Below, piece by piece: positions 1 through 6,790 of a stretch of 23,865 bases of DNA. The stretch spans positions 1-23,865 of the forward strand of contig NZ_QSCM01000028.1 in assembly GCF_003463065.1 (NCBI RefSeq), written 5' to 3'. Source of the stretch: Blautia sp. OF03-15BH. Lineage in GTDB: Bacteria; Bacillota; Clostridia; Lachnospirales; Lachnospiraceae. Positions within the stretch are counted from its first letter, which is position 1. Each line of letters starts with the position of its first letter. A program made the translations under genes and the position numbers. A model generated the notes under the pieces. It made no database searches and was not told the origin of the DNA. It worked only from the letters and a program-made list of their open reading frames with translations.

Positions 1-429
1 AAACCCTCACGAAAGCCCCTCAACAAGTTTGGCAAACCCTCAAGAACTTTGATTATCCACAAAAAAACAGTCTGCCTTGACGAAAATCACTTCAATCAAA
101 ACAAACTGTTCTTCATATTTACTCTAATTTTATTTTATGAGAATAACTGATTTCACGAAATTTGCAGGTGAATCTGGAATATAAACAAGAGAAAAAAATA
201 ATTTTTAAACTCCATTTGCACTCCATTTGGTCTTTTCGACGCCCCGCAAAGCCTTTATTTATGGGCTTTTCCGCGATTTTTCAAGCTACTCAAACTCGCA
301 AATAAAATTTTGTTACTATACATTTTTGTATAGGTATTATGGTCCTATCTGGTTTCATATGTGTTCCACTGTCCTAAGTCCACAGACTGTACTGAACGGT
401 GTTATCAATTTGTTATCAAATTTCTGTTA
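1..429. other. Gene-free left edge
   Basis: No convincing coding sequence is visible before the toxin stop codon at 430. The stretch is AT-rich and contains the left copy of a long degenerate repeat, listed separately. Short open frames here have no ribosome binding site and no recognisable protein. Confidence 0.6.
61..300. repeat. Degenerate long repeat A, left copy
   Basis: About 240 bp here match 11714-11950 in the same orientation. The copies share AAAAAAACAGTCTGCC at the start, CAAAACAAACTGTTCTTCAT in the middle, ACTCCATTTGCACTCCA, and TTTATTTATGGGCTTTT near the end, with many substitutions between. Read on the minus strand, the first part is a terminator-like hairpin (ACAGTTTG pairing with CAGACTGT, then seven T). 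The doubled ACTCCATTTGC words are of the kind seen at the 3' flank of tyrosine integrase genes. I infer that both copies are 3' ends of related integrative elements, but no integrase remains beside this copy. Confidence 0.7.
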
Positions 430-729
430 TCAGTCAAAGATTCTAGTGATATCCTGATACCGGTTAATTACACGATAAATCTCTACATACTCACTGCCCA
501 CTTTATAGATAATCACATAATCTTCCCATATCGCATATTTATAATATGTCCGAAAGCTAACACGTTTGGAAAGATCTGATCCCATTCCCGGAAACATCTG
601 AAGATTCTCAAATTTCCCGTAAATTTCCTTTATGGTCTTTGCCGCATATTCCTCGTTGTCTTCAGCAATGTAATCCCGAATATTCTTCAGATCCTTTGCA
701 ACAATCGGGTTAATCCGCAATTTTAACAT
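430..729 (-). CDS. RelE/ParE-superfamily toxin
   Basis: A 99-residue protein of the RelE/ParE fold: basic N-terminal strand, two helices rich in Lys and Glu (about residues 10-40), then the sheet ending in the typical EIYRVINRYQDI segment. Family members either cleave ribosome-bound mRNA (RelE) or poison gyrase (ParE), and the sequence does not settle which. I chose the ATG at 729 because it follows the antitoxin stop by one base (TAA-G-ATG) and has a GGGGGAA site in front; a longer frame from 744 would begin inside the antitoxin. It is the second gene of a two-gene unit, so translation is probably coupled to the antitoxin. Its length is normal for the family and no damage is visible. Confidence 0.88.
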   Translation of the reverse strand: MLKLRINPIVAKDLKNIRDYIAEDNEEYAAKTIKEIYGKFENLQMFPGMGSDLSKRVSFRTYYKYAIWEDYVIIYKVGSEYVEIYRVINRYQDITRIFD

Positions 730-730
730 C

Positions 731-979
731 TTATTCCCCCACAAGTGCCTTCAGTTCATCCAAATCCAGCCATCCTTCGCCGTCTTTCACTGCTTCTTCG
801 GCTTCCTGCAGCTTCATCAAAAGCTTCTTTTCCGCACGATCACGTTCATAATCTTCAAAATCCATAACCACAAAACGTCCTCTACCATTCTTAGTAAGAT
901 ATACCGGCTCGCCTTTGTGGCAGTTCTTCAGGACTTCGTTATAATTTCTCAAATCAGATACTGGTAAAATACTTGCCAT
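731..979 (-). CDS. Phd/YefM-type antitoxin
   Basis: An 82-residue antitoxin. The N-terminal half (residues 1-50) has the Phd/YefM DNA-binding pattern: SDLRNYNEVLK, then EPVYLTKNGRGRFVVM, then DFEDYER. The acidic C-terminus, rich in Glu and Leu, is the expected toxin-binding and neutralising tail. The start ATG follows an AAGGAGCTG ribosome binding site. It lies immediately before the toxin, the usual antitoxin-first order. Proteins of this class normally repress their own operon, and a palindrome overlaps the promoter at 1026-1072. Confidence 0.88.
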   Translation of the reverse strand: MASILPVSDLRNYNEVLKNCHKGEPVYLTKNGRGRFVVMDFEDYERDRAEKKLLMKLQEAEEAVKDGEGWLDLDELKALVGE

Positions 980-1025
980 ATTCTTTCAGCTCCTTCCTTG
1001 ATTTTATATTGTTTCTGCTACTTAT

Positions 1026-1053
1026 ATTATACACAAAAAGCTGTAAAATTCAA
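1026..1053 (-). promoter_or_regulatory. Promoter of the toxin-antitoxin operon
   Basis: On the minus strand a TATAAT -10 box (plus 1026-1031) lies 16 bases from a TTGAAT -35 box (plus 1048-1053). The -35 box sits on the 12-bp palindrome at 1037-1072, which could serve as an antitoxin operator. Confidence 0.55.
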
Positions 1054-1072
1054 CGTGAACTTTTACAGCTTT
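1037..1072. terminator. Perfect 12-bp inverted repeat, terminator and/or operator
   Basis: AAAGCTGTAAAA (1037-1048) and TTTTACAGCTTT (1061-1072) pair perfectly around a 12-base loop. On the minus strand the second arm runs into TTTTT. It could stop leftward transcription from the SSB-fusion gene, but it also covers the toxin-antitoxin promoter spacer, so an operator role is possible. Confidence 0.55.
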
Positions 1073-1096
1073 ATTCAAACTATGCTTTTTCTACCT

Positions 1097-1130
1097 AAAA
1101 GAAGCTGCCCACTACGGACAGCCTCTTCTC
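1097..1130 (-). terminator. Rho-independent terminator of the SSB-fusion gene
   Basis: On the minus strand GGCTGTCC, a five-base loop and GGGCAGCTTCTTTT form a GC-rich hairpin with a T tract, 17 bases after the stop codon of the gene ending at 1147. Confidence 0.8.
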
Positions 1131-1146
1131 TATAATAAGATTTTCA

Positions 1147-2049
1147 TTACTGATATATGTCCACCAGTCCTGTTTTTAACATTGAATCTGAAAACTCATA
1201 TGCCGCTCCATCACCGTTAAGATTCAGATACATATTATTCAAGTCATTCTCATTTACGATCCATGCCATATTCACCTGTATACTCTCACCAGGTTTTAAT
1301 GAAGAAATATAGTTTCCTCCATCTCCATAATCCTCTGATATACTGTTGTATGTCATTTCAGCTGTACGTGCAACTCCATCCCATATAACACGATCGTAGT
1401 CATCTCCGGACTGTTCTGTCGGATCGTAAATTTGATATGCTCTATCTTCATGGTCCATCAACAGCAATGTACCAATATAAAGCATATGGTTAATTTCTTC
1501 ATCTGACTTATTGGTATAAGTAACTGTCGCATAGACGAGCTTTTGTTTCACACTTTCTGTTTTTACAATCTCATCCACTGAATCAATGCCATTACCGGAC
1601 TTAATATAAGACAGCGTATTATTTTCTAAATTTCCATCAGTTCCAACTGCATCAGTCCATTCTTCCGGCACATTATTCTGACCAAGCAGCTGCAGATTGT
1701 CCCCCACCTGAACAGCATCAACACAAACTGAAATCTTATCATTTTCAATATAGTTGCCATCATCCATAATGACTTCGGTATAATAGGATGCAGTTCCAGT
1801 CTGTTCAACTTTGATCTGAGAGATTACTAACTCTCCGGAAAGAGCAATCTTAATTCCTTTTTCAAGATATTTCTCCACAAATTCTGCATTATTTCCATAA
1901 GCTGTGATCATCACTACAAATGCTTTGCTTGTGCGATTTCTTTTTACTACCAGTGGAAACCTAGATACTTTGGTTTGTCCCTTTTGCGTAGATGCCAGCT
2001 TAGTTTCTGGATCTCTGGCAAGTCTACCCATTAAAACAATCGTATTCAT
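1147..2049 (-). CDS. SSB OB-fold fused to DUF4352-like lipoprotein domain (chimera)
   Basis: A 300-residue protein in two unrelated parts. Residues 1 to about 100 read as a single-stranded DNA-binding protein: MNTIVLMGRLARDPETK at the start, ITAYGNNAEFVEKYLEKG in the middle, then SGEL and SYYTEV. From about residue 105 the sequence changes to a DUF4352/DUF5067-like beta domain of the kind carried by exported lipoproteins of gut Firmicutes, including KLVYATVTYTNKSDEEINH, the acidic DYDRVIWDG region and AWIVNENDLNNMYLNLN near the end. There is no signal peptide or lipobox, and the acidic SSB tail is missing. The start has a good GGGAGG site 10 bases upstream and the frame is unbroken, followed by a terminator. 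I infer a recombination product that is possibly still expressed in the cytoplasm; whether it binds DNA is unknown. Confidence 0.75.
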   Translation of the reverse strand: MNTIVLMGRLARDPETKLASTQKGQTKVSRFPLVVKRNRTSKAFVVMITAYGNNAEFVEKYLEKGIKIALSGELVISQIKVEQTGTASYYTEVIMDDGNYIENDKISVCVDAVQVGDNLQLLGQNNVPEEWTDAVGTDGNLENNTLSYIKSGNGIDSVDEIVKTESVKQKLVYATVTYTNKSDEEINHMLYIGTLLLMDHEDRAYQIYDPTEQSGDDYDRVIWDGVARTAEMTYNSISEDYGDGGNYISSLKPGESIQVNMAWIVNENDLNNMYLNLNGDGAAYEFSDSMLKTGLVDIYQ

Positions 2050-2138
2050 TCTTTTTGTCCTCCCTTTCTTCCTGCAACACCCTTCCCTGGTATTTCAAAC
2101 AGGATAATAATCTGTGCATTTTCTGCACGAAAAAATGA

Positions 2139-2159
2139 GGAATGGAGTCGAACCATTCC
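2139..2159 (-). terminator. Terminator hairpin upstream of the SSB-fusion gene
   Basis: On the minus strand GGAATGG, a TTCGACT loop and CCATTCC are followed by TCA and six T. It would stop leftward transcripts arriving from about 2200-2400. Smaller hairpins flank it at 2114-2128 (GTGCA/TGCAC) and 2168-2185 (TACAGGA/TCCTGTA). Confidence 0.65.
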
Positions 2160-2201
2160 CCACTTGCTACAGGATTTCTCCTGTAAAATAAATAAGAAAA
2201 T

Positions 2202-2402
2202 CTAAGTATTCGCATTTGGGCTTTGTCTGTACATATACATCTGATCGTTATCATTCCAGATAACCCGACTGCAAAAATACAGCCACAGTCTCTGTTTCAG
2301 CAGAGGTCCTATACCTTTCGGTGGTATCATTATTGCTTCGCTCTTCCCATAGGAGTCTTCGCCTGCACGAGCCGGATTATCTCCGGTAAGCATGTTCCTC
2401 AA
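2202..2402 (-). CDS. Hypothetical 66-residue protein (doubtful)
   Basis: An open frame with a TTG start 10 bases after an AAGGAG site, ended by TAG and followed by a hairpin and the terminator at 2139-2159. That layout is what makes it a candidate. The N-terminal part (DNPARAGEDSYGKSE) is polar and the middle (PPKGIGPLLKQRLWLYF) is basic and hydrophobic. I do not recognise the family. It may be a remnant of a mobile-element gene, since the degenerate repeat B lies just upstream on the same strand. Confidence 0.3.
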   Translation of the reverse strand: MRNMLTGDNPARAGEDSYGKSEAIMIPPKGIGPLLKQRLWLYFCSRVIWNDNDQMYMYRQSPNANT

Positions 2403-2504
2403 GATGTATCAGCTCCTTCAATTGTCAAGGTGCAATCGGAAGAACTGTCTGAACCTCTTTTACGTTTGTGATTTTTGGAAATCAGAGGATTTTCAATTTG
2501 CCTT

Positions 2505-2571
2505 CCATATACTCTGTATTGGGAGCGACAAAATCGGACATGATTTTAGAAATTTTTATAAATTATTTTTT
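2505..2571. repeat. Degenerate repeat B, left copy
   Basis: About 65 bp resemble 11584-11650 in the same orientation: TATACTCTGTA, then AAAATCGGACAT, then AAATT and AAATTATTTT. On the minus strand both copies encode a short start reading MSDF, four variable residues, TEY, after which they diverge. That is consistent with the beginning of a mobile-element gene truncated at about the same place in both copies. Confidence 0.6.
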
Positions 2572-2591
2572 TGAGGTGTAAAAAGACATAA

Positions 2592-2618
2592 AAAAAGATG
2601 TCAGGATTTCTCCTGACA
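2592..2618 (-). terminator. Strong leftward terminator
   Basis: On the minus strand TGTCAGGA, loop GAAA and TCCTGACA form a perfect 8-bp stem followed by TC and six to seven T. No established protein gene lies directly upstream on that strand, which supports the small-RNA candidate ending here. Confidence 0.8.
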
Positions 2619-2632
2619 CCGTAGTGACTGTG

Positions 2633-2663
2633 CCAACTTCGTGCCCAGTGGGCACAAGGTTGG
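2633..2663. repeat. Inverted repeat around a GTGCCC/GGGCAC stem
   Basis: CCAAC (2633-2637) and GTGCCC (2641-2646) pair with GGGCAC (2650-2655) and GTTGG (2659-2663) around a three-base loop. No T tract follows directly on the minus strand, so it is more likely an RNA structure than a terminator. Confidence 0.6.
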
Positions 2664-2806
2664 TTGTATTATTCTTCATTTCCTAATGATATTGGTTCTT
2701 TCTTTGTTTTCTTGTTTTTAGATATCATCTTATGACCTGTATAATTTCTGACACAGATATCTCCCGGACCGTTATATTTTTGCCGCAGAAAAACTGCGTT
2801 TCTCCT

Positions 2807-2835
2807 ATTATAACGATATTTTTCCTGGCGGTAAA
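2807..2835 (-). promoter_or_regulatory. Candidate promoter of the 2592-2800 transcript
   Basis: On the minus strand TTTACC (plus 2830-2835) is 17 bases from a perfect TATAAT (plus 2807-2812). The -35 matches consensus at four of six positions. Confidence 0.45.
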
Positions 2836-2879
2836 CCTTTTTCTTTTACAAGTGTCAAGACAACGCCAGGATATAAAAA

Positions 2880-2917
2880 ACAGCTGCCGCACGTTTATTG
2901 CACGGTAACTGTCTTTT
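2880..2917. terminator. Hairpin terminator (best oriented leftward)
   Basis: ACAG (2880-2883) plus TGCCG (2885-2889) pair with CGGTA (2903-2907) plus CTGT (2909-2912). On the minus strand the stem runs into six T; on the plus strand it is followed only by CTTTTG. It may work in both directions and insulates the AraC gene. Confidence 0.6.
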
Positions 2918-3013
2918 GTCCTATCAGTTCATCTTTGTTCTTTACACCTCAGATCAAATATTTTAAACTGATATTACTTATAATAACCATATATCGAAAG
3001 GCAGAAAACTCTC

Positions 3014-3859
3014 ATGAAAAACAAGCAGGTCATGAACCGCCAGACTTCATCAAAAGAACTTCATCTTATTTCCTGCGGCTGGGAAAAATGTACACCGGAA
3101 CAGTCCTACGGCCCTGGTGTCCGGCGATATTACACCATCCATTTTGTGCTGAGCGGACAGGGATATTTCTATATGAACAACCGGAAATATACCTTGAAAT
3201 CCGGACAGTGCTTTTTCATTCCTCCTGTGACCAGCTCTCTCTACAAAGCAGAGCCTTCTGATCCCTGGACTTATATCTGGATCTGTTTCAATGGAGAAAA
3301 TGCTCCCATACTTTGTGAACACTGTCATCTTACTGAAGAAACTCCGGTCCAGCAGCTGAATTCAGTTCTTCCATATCAGGAAACTATTCTTGAAATGATG
3401 GCTCATCCACAACTGACGCCTTCCGGTGATGCCTATATCCAGAGCGGTCTTTACCGGATCATTGCCCTGCTGGAGGAAGAATTTCATGCTTCCTACACCA
3501 CCATGGAATCCAACGAGAATTTTTACATCACACAGGCTGTTGATTACATCAAAAAGAGTCCGCTGCAGAATATCACTGTGACAGATGTTGCTGACTATCT
3601 CCATATCAGCCGCAGCCACCTTTACGGACTTTTTAAAAAATATCTTGGAACCACACCCCAAGCATTCCTGACTTCAGCCAAGATCATCAACGCCCGGGAG
3701 CTTCTGACCGTCACGGATATCCCTGTCTCCAGCGTGGCGTTCTCCTGCGGATATCAAAATCCATTTGCCTTCTCCCGTGCCTTCAAAAAAGAAACCGGCA
3801 TGACGCCACGGGAATACCGGGAAAAATATCATCATGCCGAGGATCTTCTGGATTGCTGA
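3014..3859 (+). CDS. AraC-family transcriptional regulator
   Basis: A 281-residue regulator of normal length. Residues 1 to about 165 form the cupin-type sensor half (YTIHFVLSGQGYFY, then LKSGQCFFIPP). The C-terminal 100 residues hold the two AraC helix-turn-helix motifs, VTDVADYLHISRSHLYGLFK and the second one with SSVAFSCGYQNPFAFSRAFK, ending in the usual MTPREYR. Family members of this kind sense a sugar and activate carbohydrate genes. The start ATG follows GAAAGGCAG. The gene converges on an alpha-galactosidase-like gene with only 15 bases between the stop codons. That gene is the obvious candidate target, but the pairing is an inference. Confidence 0.9.
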   Translation: MKNKQVMNRQTSSKELHLISCGWEKCTPEQSYGPGVRRYYTIHFVLSGQGYFYMNNRKYTLKSGQCFFIPPVTSSLYKAEPSDPWTYIWICFNGENAPILCEHCHLTEETPVQQLNSVLPYQETILEMMAHPQLTPSGDAYIQSGLYRIIALLEEEFHASYTTMESNENFYITQAVDYIKKSPLQNITVTDVADYLHISRSHLYGLFKKYLGTTPQAFLTSAKIINARELLTVTDIPVSSVAFSCGYQNPFAFSRAFKKETGMTPREYREKYHHAEDLLDC

Positions 3860-3874
3860 ATCACTTTTCCTGAT

Positions 3875-5506
3875 TTACGGAACAACTACCTTGGCATTAT
3901 AGTATTCCACCGCAGCATCCATGGTCGGACCTTCATTGTCAAACCAGTCATAAGTGATAGTTTCGCCGTTTTCTCCCCATACCTCCGGGCAGTTGATTTC
4001 TTCCCAGTCAAGCGGAACAAAATGCTCTTTCTGTTCTGATGCACGCAGCATGATCTGGTGCAGCTCCTCAAATTCCTCCGGATTCAAAACTCCAGGTTTT
4101 GCGGATACAAACAGTGGTGTACCGCTCTTTGCAAGAACGTCTGCCCACTGACGATTTTTCTCCCATGGGATCATTCCGAAAATACCGACACAGTCTGCAT
4201 CAATATGGTAAAACGTATTGTGCTGTGGAAGACGGAATGCCAGCGTATTTACGCCCATTCGTCTGGTACGCTCCCAGATACGTCCGCTGGTATCGTCACC
4301 GGTCCGGTTCAGATGCATCAGGCCTGCGCCGAGATGTCCGATGGTATTGCAGCCGATGATCACTGCGTTGTTGCTCCGGGAAGCATCATAAATCTCCTGA
4401 TAAAGCATTTTTACGATTTCTGCGCTGGTTTTGGTCTGATCATAAAAATGCCATTTCTCCATGGAATTGTCTCTTAAATTCGCCTCAAATCCCCATTTTC
4501 CAAAGAGATCAAAGGTAGAAAAATCATGCTTGATCAGCGTGTATCCCCAATCACAGATCCTCTCGATATCTTTACGGATATATTCCAGTGCATCCTGGTG
4601 GGACGGGTCGAGACAGCCATTATAGGAAATCCTCCACTCATCCGGGATATTCTCATCTTCATTAAGAAGCAGACGGACCCAGATACCCGGGCGGACACCT
4701 TTTTTCTCCAGCTTGTCTGCAAGACCTTTCATATCCGGAAATCTGTCATTGCCTTTTGTCCATGGTCCACCGTTGTATTCATCCAGGCGGTGATGCTCCT
4801 GCCAGCAGTCATCAATGACCATGAACGGAGGATTTTTTACACCTTCGGTCAGTTTCAGGATATAATCGGTATCACTTAAGATCTCCTCTTCGGAGCTGTC
4901 ACCGTAAGCATAGTACCAGTTATTGCTTCCATATACCGGAAACTCCGGGAAGATCGGATCTGTACACATTTTTTCACAGAATTTCTGTGCAGTTTCAAAA
5001 GTATCTGCTCCTTCTGCTTCCATGCAGACGATCTGTGCGGCACACAGCTTTCTTCCTTTCAGCTGTACTCCTGTATTTCCGCAGCGAACATCCAGAAACA
5101 AAGTAATTCCTTTGGTATCCACCTGCCAGCAGCACATAGCAGAAGGACGGACCTTTACGCCAAAGCAGAGAACCTTCTCAGAAAGCTTCGCCAGAAAATA
5201 CCATGGCAGATAACGGTTTCCGCTCATTCCATGCCATTCCGCATCACCATAGGTACGTTCCCAGGCATCTCCCAGAAATCTGGCTGATTTCGGGATCTTA
5301 TAGTTCCATCTCAGCTTCACACATCTCACTGCATCCTCGGATGTGACAAATATATCCTCATGTTCACCTGCGTCCTGAAATTCCACAGTAGTTGCACCGG
5401 CAGCTACTGTCGTCTGTCCTCCCTGGCACACAAGTCTCTCCTCTTCTGTTTCCACTGTTACATAATCCGGTACCCCAAGCTTAAAATCTGCATATTTTTT
5501 CTGCAT
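3875..5506 (-). CDS. GH36-type (clan D) alpha-galactosidase-like glycoside hydrolase
   Basis: A 543-residue enzyme with an N-terminal beta domain (about 1-180) and a TIM barrel. The barrel carries FMVIDDCWQ (228-235), the nucleophile motif LIKHDFS with Asp328, and RTGDD with an Asp pair at 404-405 as candidate acid/base; these are the clan D catalytic positions. The family hydrolyses terminal alpha-galactosides such as raffinose or melibiose, though related activities are possible. There is no signal peptide, so it should act in the cytoplasm on imported oligosaccharides. The ATG at 5506 has a perfect AGGAGG site 8 bases upstream; the in-frame ATG 18 codons earlier lacks one. It is shorter than classical GH36 enzymes of about 700 residues. 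No transporter gene adjoins. Confidence 0.8.
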   Translation of the reverse strand: MQKKYADFKLGVPDYVTVETEEERLVCQGGQTTVAAGATTVEFQDAGEHEDIFVTSEDAVRCVKLRWNYKIPKSARFLGDAWERTYGDAEWHGMSGNRYLPWYFLAKLSEKVLCFGVKVRPSAMCCWQVDTKGITLFLDVRCGNTGVQLKGRKLCAAQIVCMEAEGADTFETAQKFCEKMCTDPIFPEFPVYGSNNWYYAYGDSSEEEILSDTDYILKLTEGVKNPPFMVIDDCWQEHHRLDEYNGGPWTKGNDRFPDMKGLADKLEKKGVRPGIWVRLLLNEDENIPDEWRISYNGCLDPSHQDALEYIRKDIERICDWGYTLIKHDFSTFDLFGKWGFEANLRDNSMEKWHFYDQTKTSAEIVKMLYQEIYDASRSNNAVIIGCNTIGHLGAGLMHLNRTGDDTSGRIWERTRRMGVNTLAFRLPQHNTFYHIDADCVGIFGMIPWEKNRQWADVLAKSGTPLFVSAKPGVLNPEEFEELHQIMLRASEQKEHFVPLDWEEINCPEVWGENGETITYDWFDNEGPTMDAAVEYYNAKVVVP

Positions 5507-5638
5507 TATTCTCTCCTCCTGTACTTTTTCATTTACATTTTGCTTTACCTGCATACTCATGAATACTGTCTTTCTATCGTCTGTTCAACTCAGAAGAATG
5601 TACGAAAAATTTTTTAATACATTTTGTCTATATGCCCT

Positions 5639-5644
5639 ATTATA
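5639..5644 (-). promoter_or_regulatory. -10 box for the GH36 gene
   Basis: A perfect TATAAT on the minus strand, about 130 bases before the start codon. The region where a -35 box should lie is A-rich with no good match, as expected of an activator-dependent promoter, possibly served by the AraC protein. Confidence 0.4.
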
Positions 5645-5843
5645 TTGATTTTTTTGGTTTTTTCTATGCCTTAAAGTTATTATAACATTGCGGAATGTTC
5701 AATCTGCATAAGCTTTTCAGTCCTTGTCCGATTCGCTTTTCAACATAAGAACACAAAGGGCTAAAGATGGAAATTAGTTTTTCATTGATACCATATCTGG
5801 GAGTATGGAGCCAGAGAAACCGGCGATTTTCTGCTGGTAAATT

Positions 5844-5956
5844 CTACGCATTTAGAGCGGCACTATGGCGGGGATAGGATAAAACACTCACATACCCCGC
5901 CGACTATGCGGGAAAAACCTTGAAATATAGGGCTTTTTAAGGCCCTAAATGCGTAG
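5844..5956. repeat. 12-bp inverted repeat enclosing two GC-rich hairpins
   Basis: CTACGCATTTAG (5844-5855) and CTAAATGCGTAG (5945-5956) are perfect inverted repeats 89 bp apart. Between them lie a GGCGGGG/CCCCGCC stem and a GGGC/GCCC stem. The block lies directly before the immunity cassette and contains no gene. It could be the end or attachment site of the element that delivered the cassette, an oriT-like structure, or a folded leader. Confidence 0.55.
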
Positions 5957-6019
5957 GTTGGTGCTTTGTTGCGATATGCTCCACGGTTACGGTGTATTGT
6001 TCATATTCTGTTTCCGGGA

Positions 6020-6054
6020 ATCTTTATGAAATCTTCAAAATTGCCTGGTATGCT
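6020..6054 (+). promoter_or_regulatory. Response-regulator operator and promoter of the immunity operon
   Basis: Two tandem 11-bp repeats, ATCTTTATGAA (6020-6030) and ATCTTCAAAAT (6031-6041), stand in the -35 region, eight bases before an extended -10 (TGG-TATGCT, -10 at 6049-6054). One helical turn between repeats is typical of OmpR-family dimers. The same arrangement with identical spacing recurs at 10757-10791, so the two-component system encoded here is the likely regulator. Confidence 0.65.
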
Positions 6055-6085
6055 ATCCGTACAATCAAAGAAAGGACTTGATTAT

Positions 6086-6790
6086 ATGGATATGATTTTG
6101 AAAACGACTGACCTCTGCAAAAATTTCAAGGGGCAAATGGCGGTAAACAATGTGTCACTGAACATCCGGCGCAACTCGGTTTATGGTCTGCTGGGGCCGA
6201 ATGGGGCTGGCAAATCCACGATCTTAAAAATGCTCACCGGCATTTTGCGCCCCACATCGGGAAGCATCGAGTTTGACGGCCACCCGTGGAAGCGGAATGA
6301 TCTGGAGCATATCGGTGCTTTGATTGAGATGCCCCCGCTTTACGAAAATCTGACTGCATACGAAAATCTCAAAGTCAGAACTACATTGCTCGGCCTGGAC
6401 GATGCACGAATTAACGAGGTATTGCAAATTGTCCAGCTCACGAATACCGGCAAGAAACGGGCTGGGCAGTTTTCTCTTGGTATGAAGCAGCGGCTTGGTA
6501 TTGCTATTGCATTGCTGAACAGTCCCCAGCTTTTGATTCTGGATGAACCGACTAACGGCCTTGACCCTTTAGGGATTGAGGAACTTCGAGAGTTAATTCT
6601 CTCTTTTCCCTGCAAAGGGATTACAGTTATTTTGTCCAGCCATATTCTGTCAGAAGTCCAGCAGATTGCAGATCATGTGGGTATCATTGCTGGCGGCGTC
6701 CTTGGATATGAGAGAGAGCTTCGCGCCGGTGAAGATTTGGAACAACTCTTTATGGATGTTATTCGCAGAAATGGTAAGGAGGGATATTAA
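6086..6790 (+). CDS. lanF: Lantibiotic-immunity ABC transporter ATPase (LanF type)
   Basis: A 234-residue ATPase with Walker A GPNGAGKST (37-45), signature FSLGMKQ (129-135), Walker B LLILDEP (149-155) and switch His186. In place of the usual Q-loop Gln there is Glu81 (LIEMPPLYENLT), the E-loop known from LanF immunity ATPases such as NukF. LanFEG transporters expel lantibiotics from the membrane. I chose the ATG at 6086 because AAAGGA lies 9 bases upstream; a longer frame from 5966 would run through the operator and promoter. The stop codon abuts the next start. Confidence 0.92.
   Translation: MDMILKTTDLCKNFKGQMAVNNVSLNIRRNSVYGLLGPNGAGKSTILKMLTGILRPTSGSIEFDGHPWKRNDLEHIGALIEMPPLYENLTAYENLKVRTTLLGLDDARINEVLQIVQLTNTGKKRAGQFSLGMKQRLGIAIALLNSPQLLILDEPTNGLDPLGIEELRELILSFPCKGITVILSSHILSEVQQIADHVGIIAGGVLGYERELRAGEDLEQLFMDVIRRNGKEGY

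Larger units (their letters stand above)
2592..2800 (-). ncRNA. Candidate small RNA or short-peptide transcript
   Basis: A promoter-like pair at 2807-2835 and the strong terminator at 2592-2618 bound a roughly 210-base leftward unit. Its predicted 5' end is a CGCAG/CTGCG hairpin, and the longest internal stem pairs GTGCCC with GGGCAC and CCAAC with GTTGG (2633-2663). One minus frame (2672-2845) is open for 58 codons and very basic, ending KKEPISLGNEE, but its only ATG gives 19 residues and has a poor ribosome site. It could therefore be a small RNA, a short peptide gene or a worn gene tail. Confidence 0.35.

Noticed and set aside
2131..2187. tRNA-like segment: GGTTCGACTCC resembles a T arm and the hairpin at 2168-2185 an anticodon arm
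   Set aside because: The other hairpin has a four-base loop, there is no matching acceptor stem or D arm, and the T-arm look-alike runs into six T. It is better read as a terminator.
4058..4477. A 139-codon plus-strand frame
   Set aside because: It is antisense to the GH36 catalytic domain, has no family resemblance and no ribosome site.
5507..5560. Longer start for the GH36 protein at 5560
   Set aside because: The extra 18 residues are polar and non-conserved in style, and the AGGAGG site is placed for the ATG at 5506.
5966..6085. N-terminal extension of the LanF ATPase by 40 residues
   Set aside because: It would translate the operator and -10 region, and the family starts at the ATG at 6086, which has a good ribosome site.
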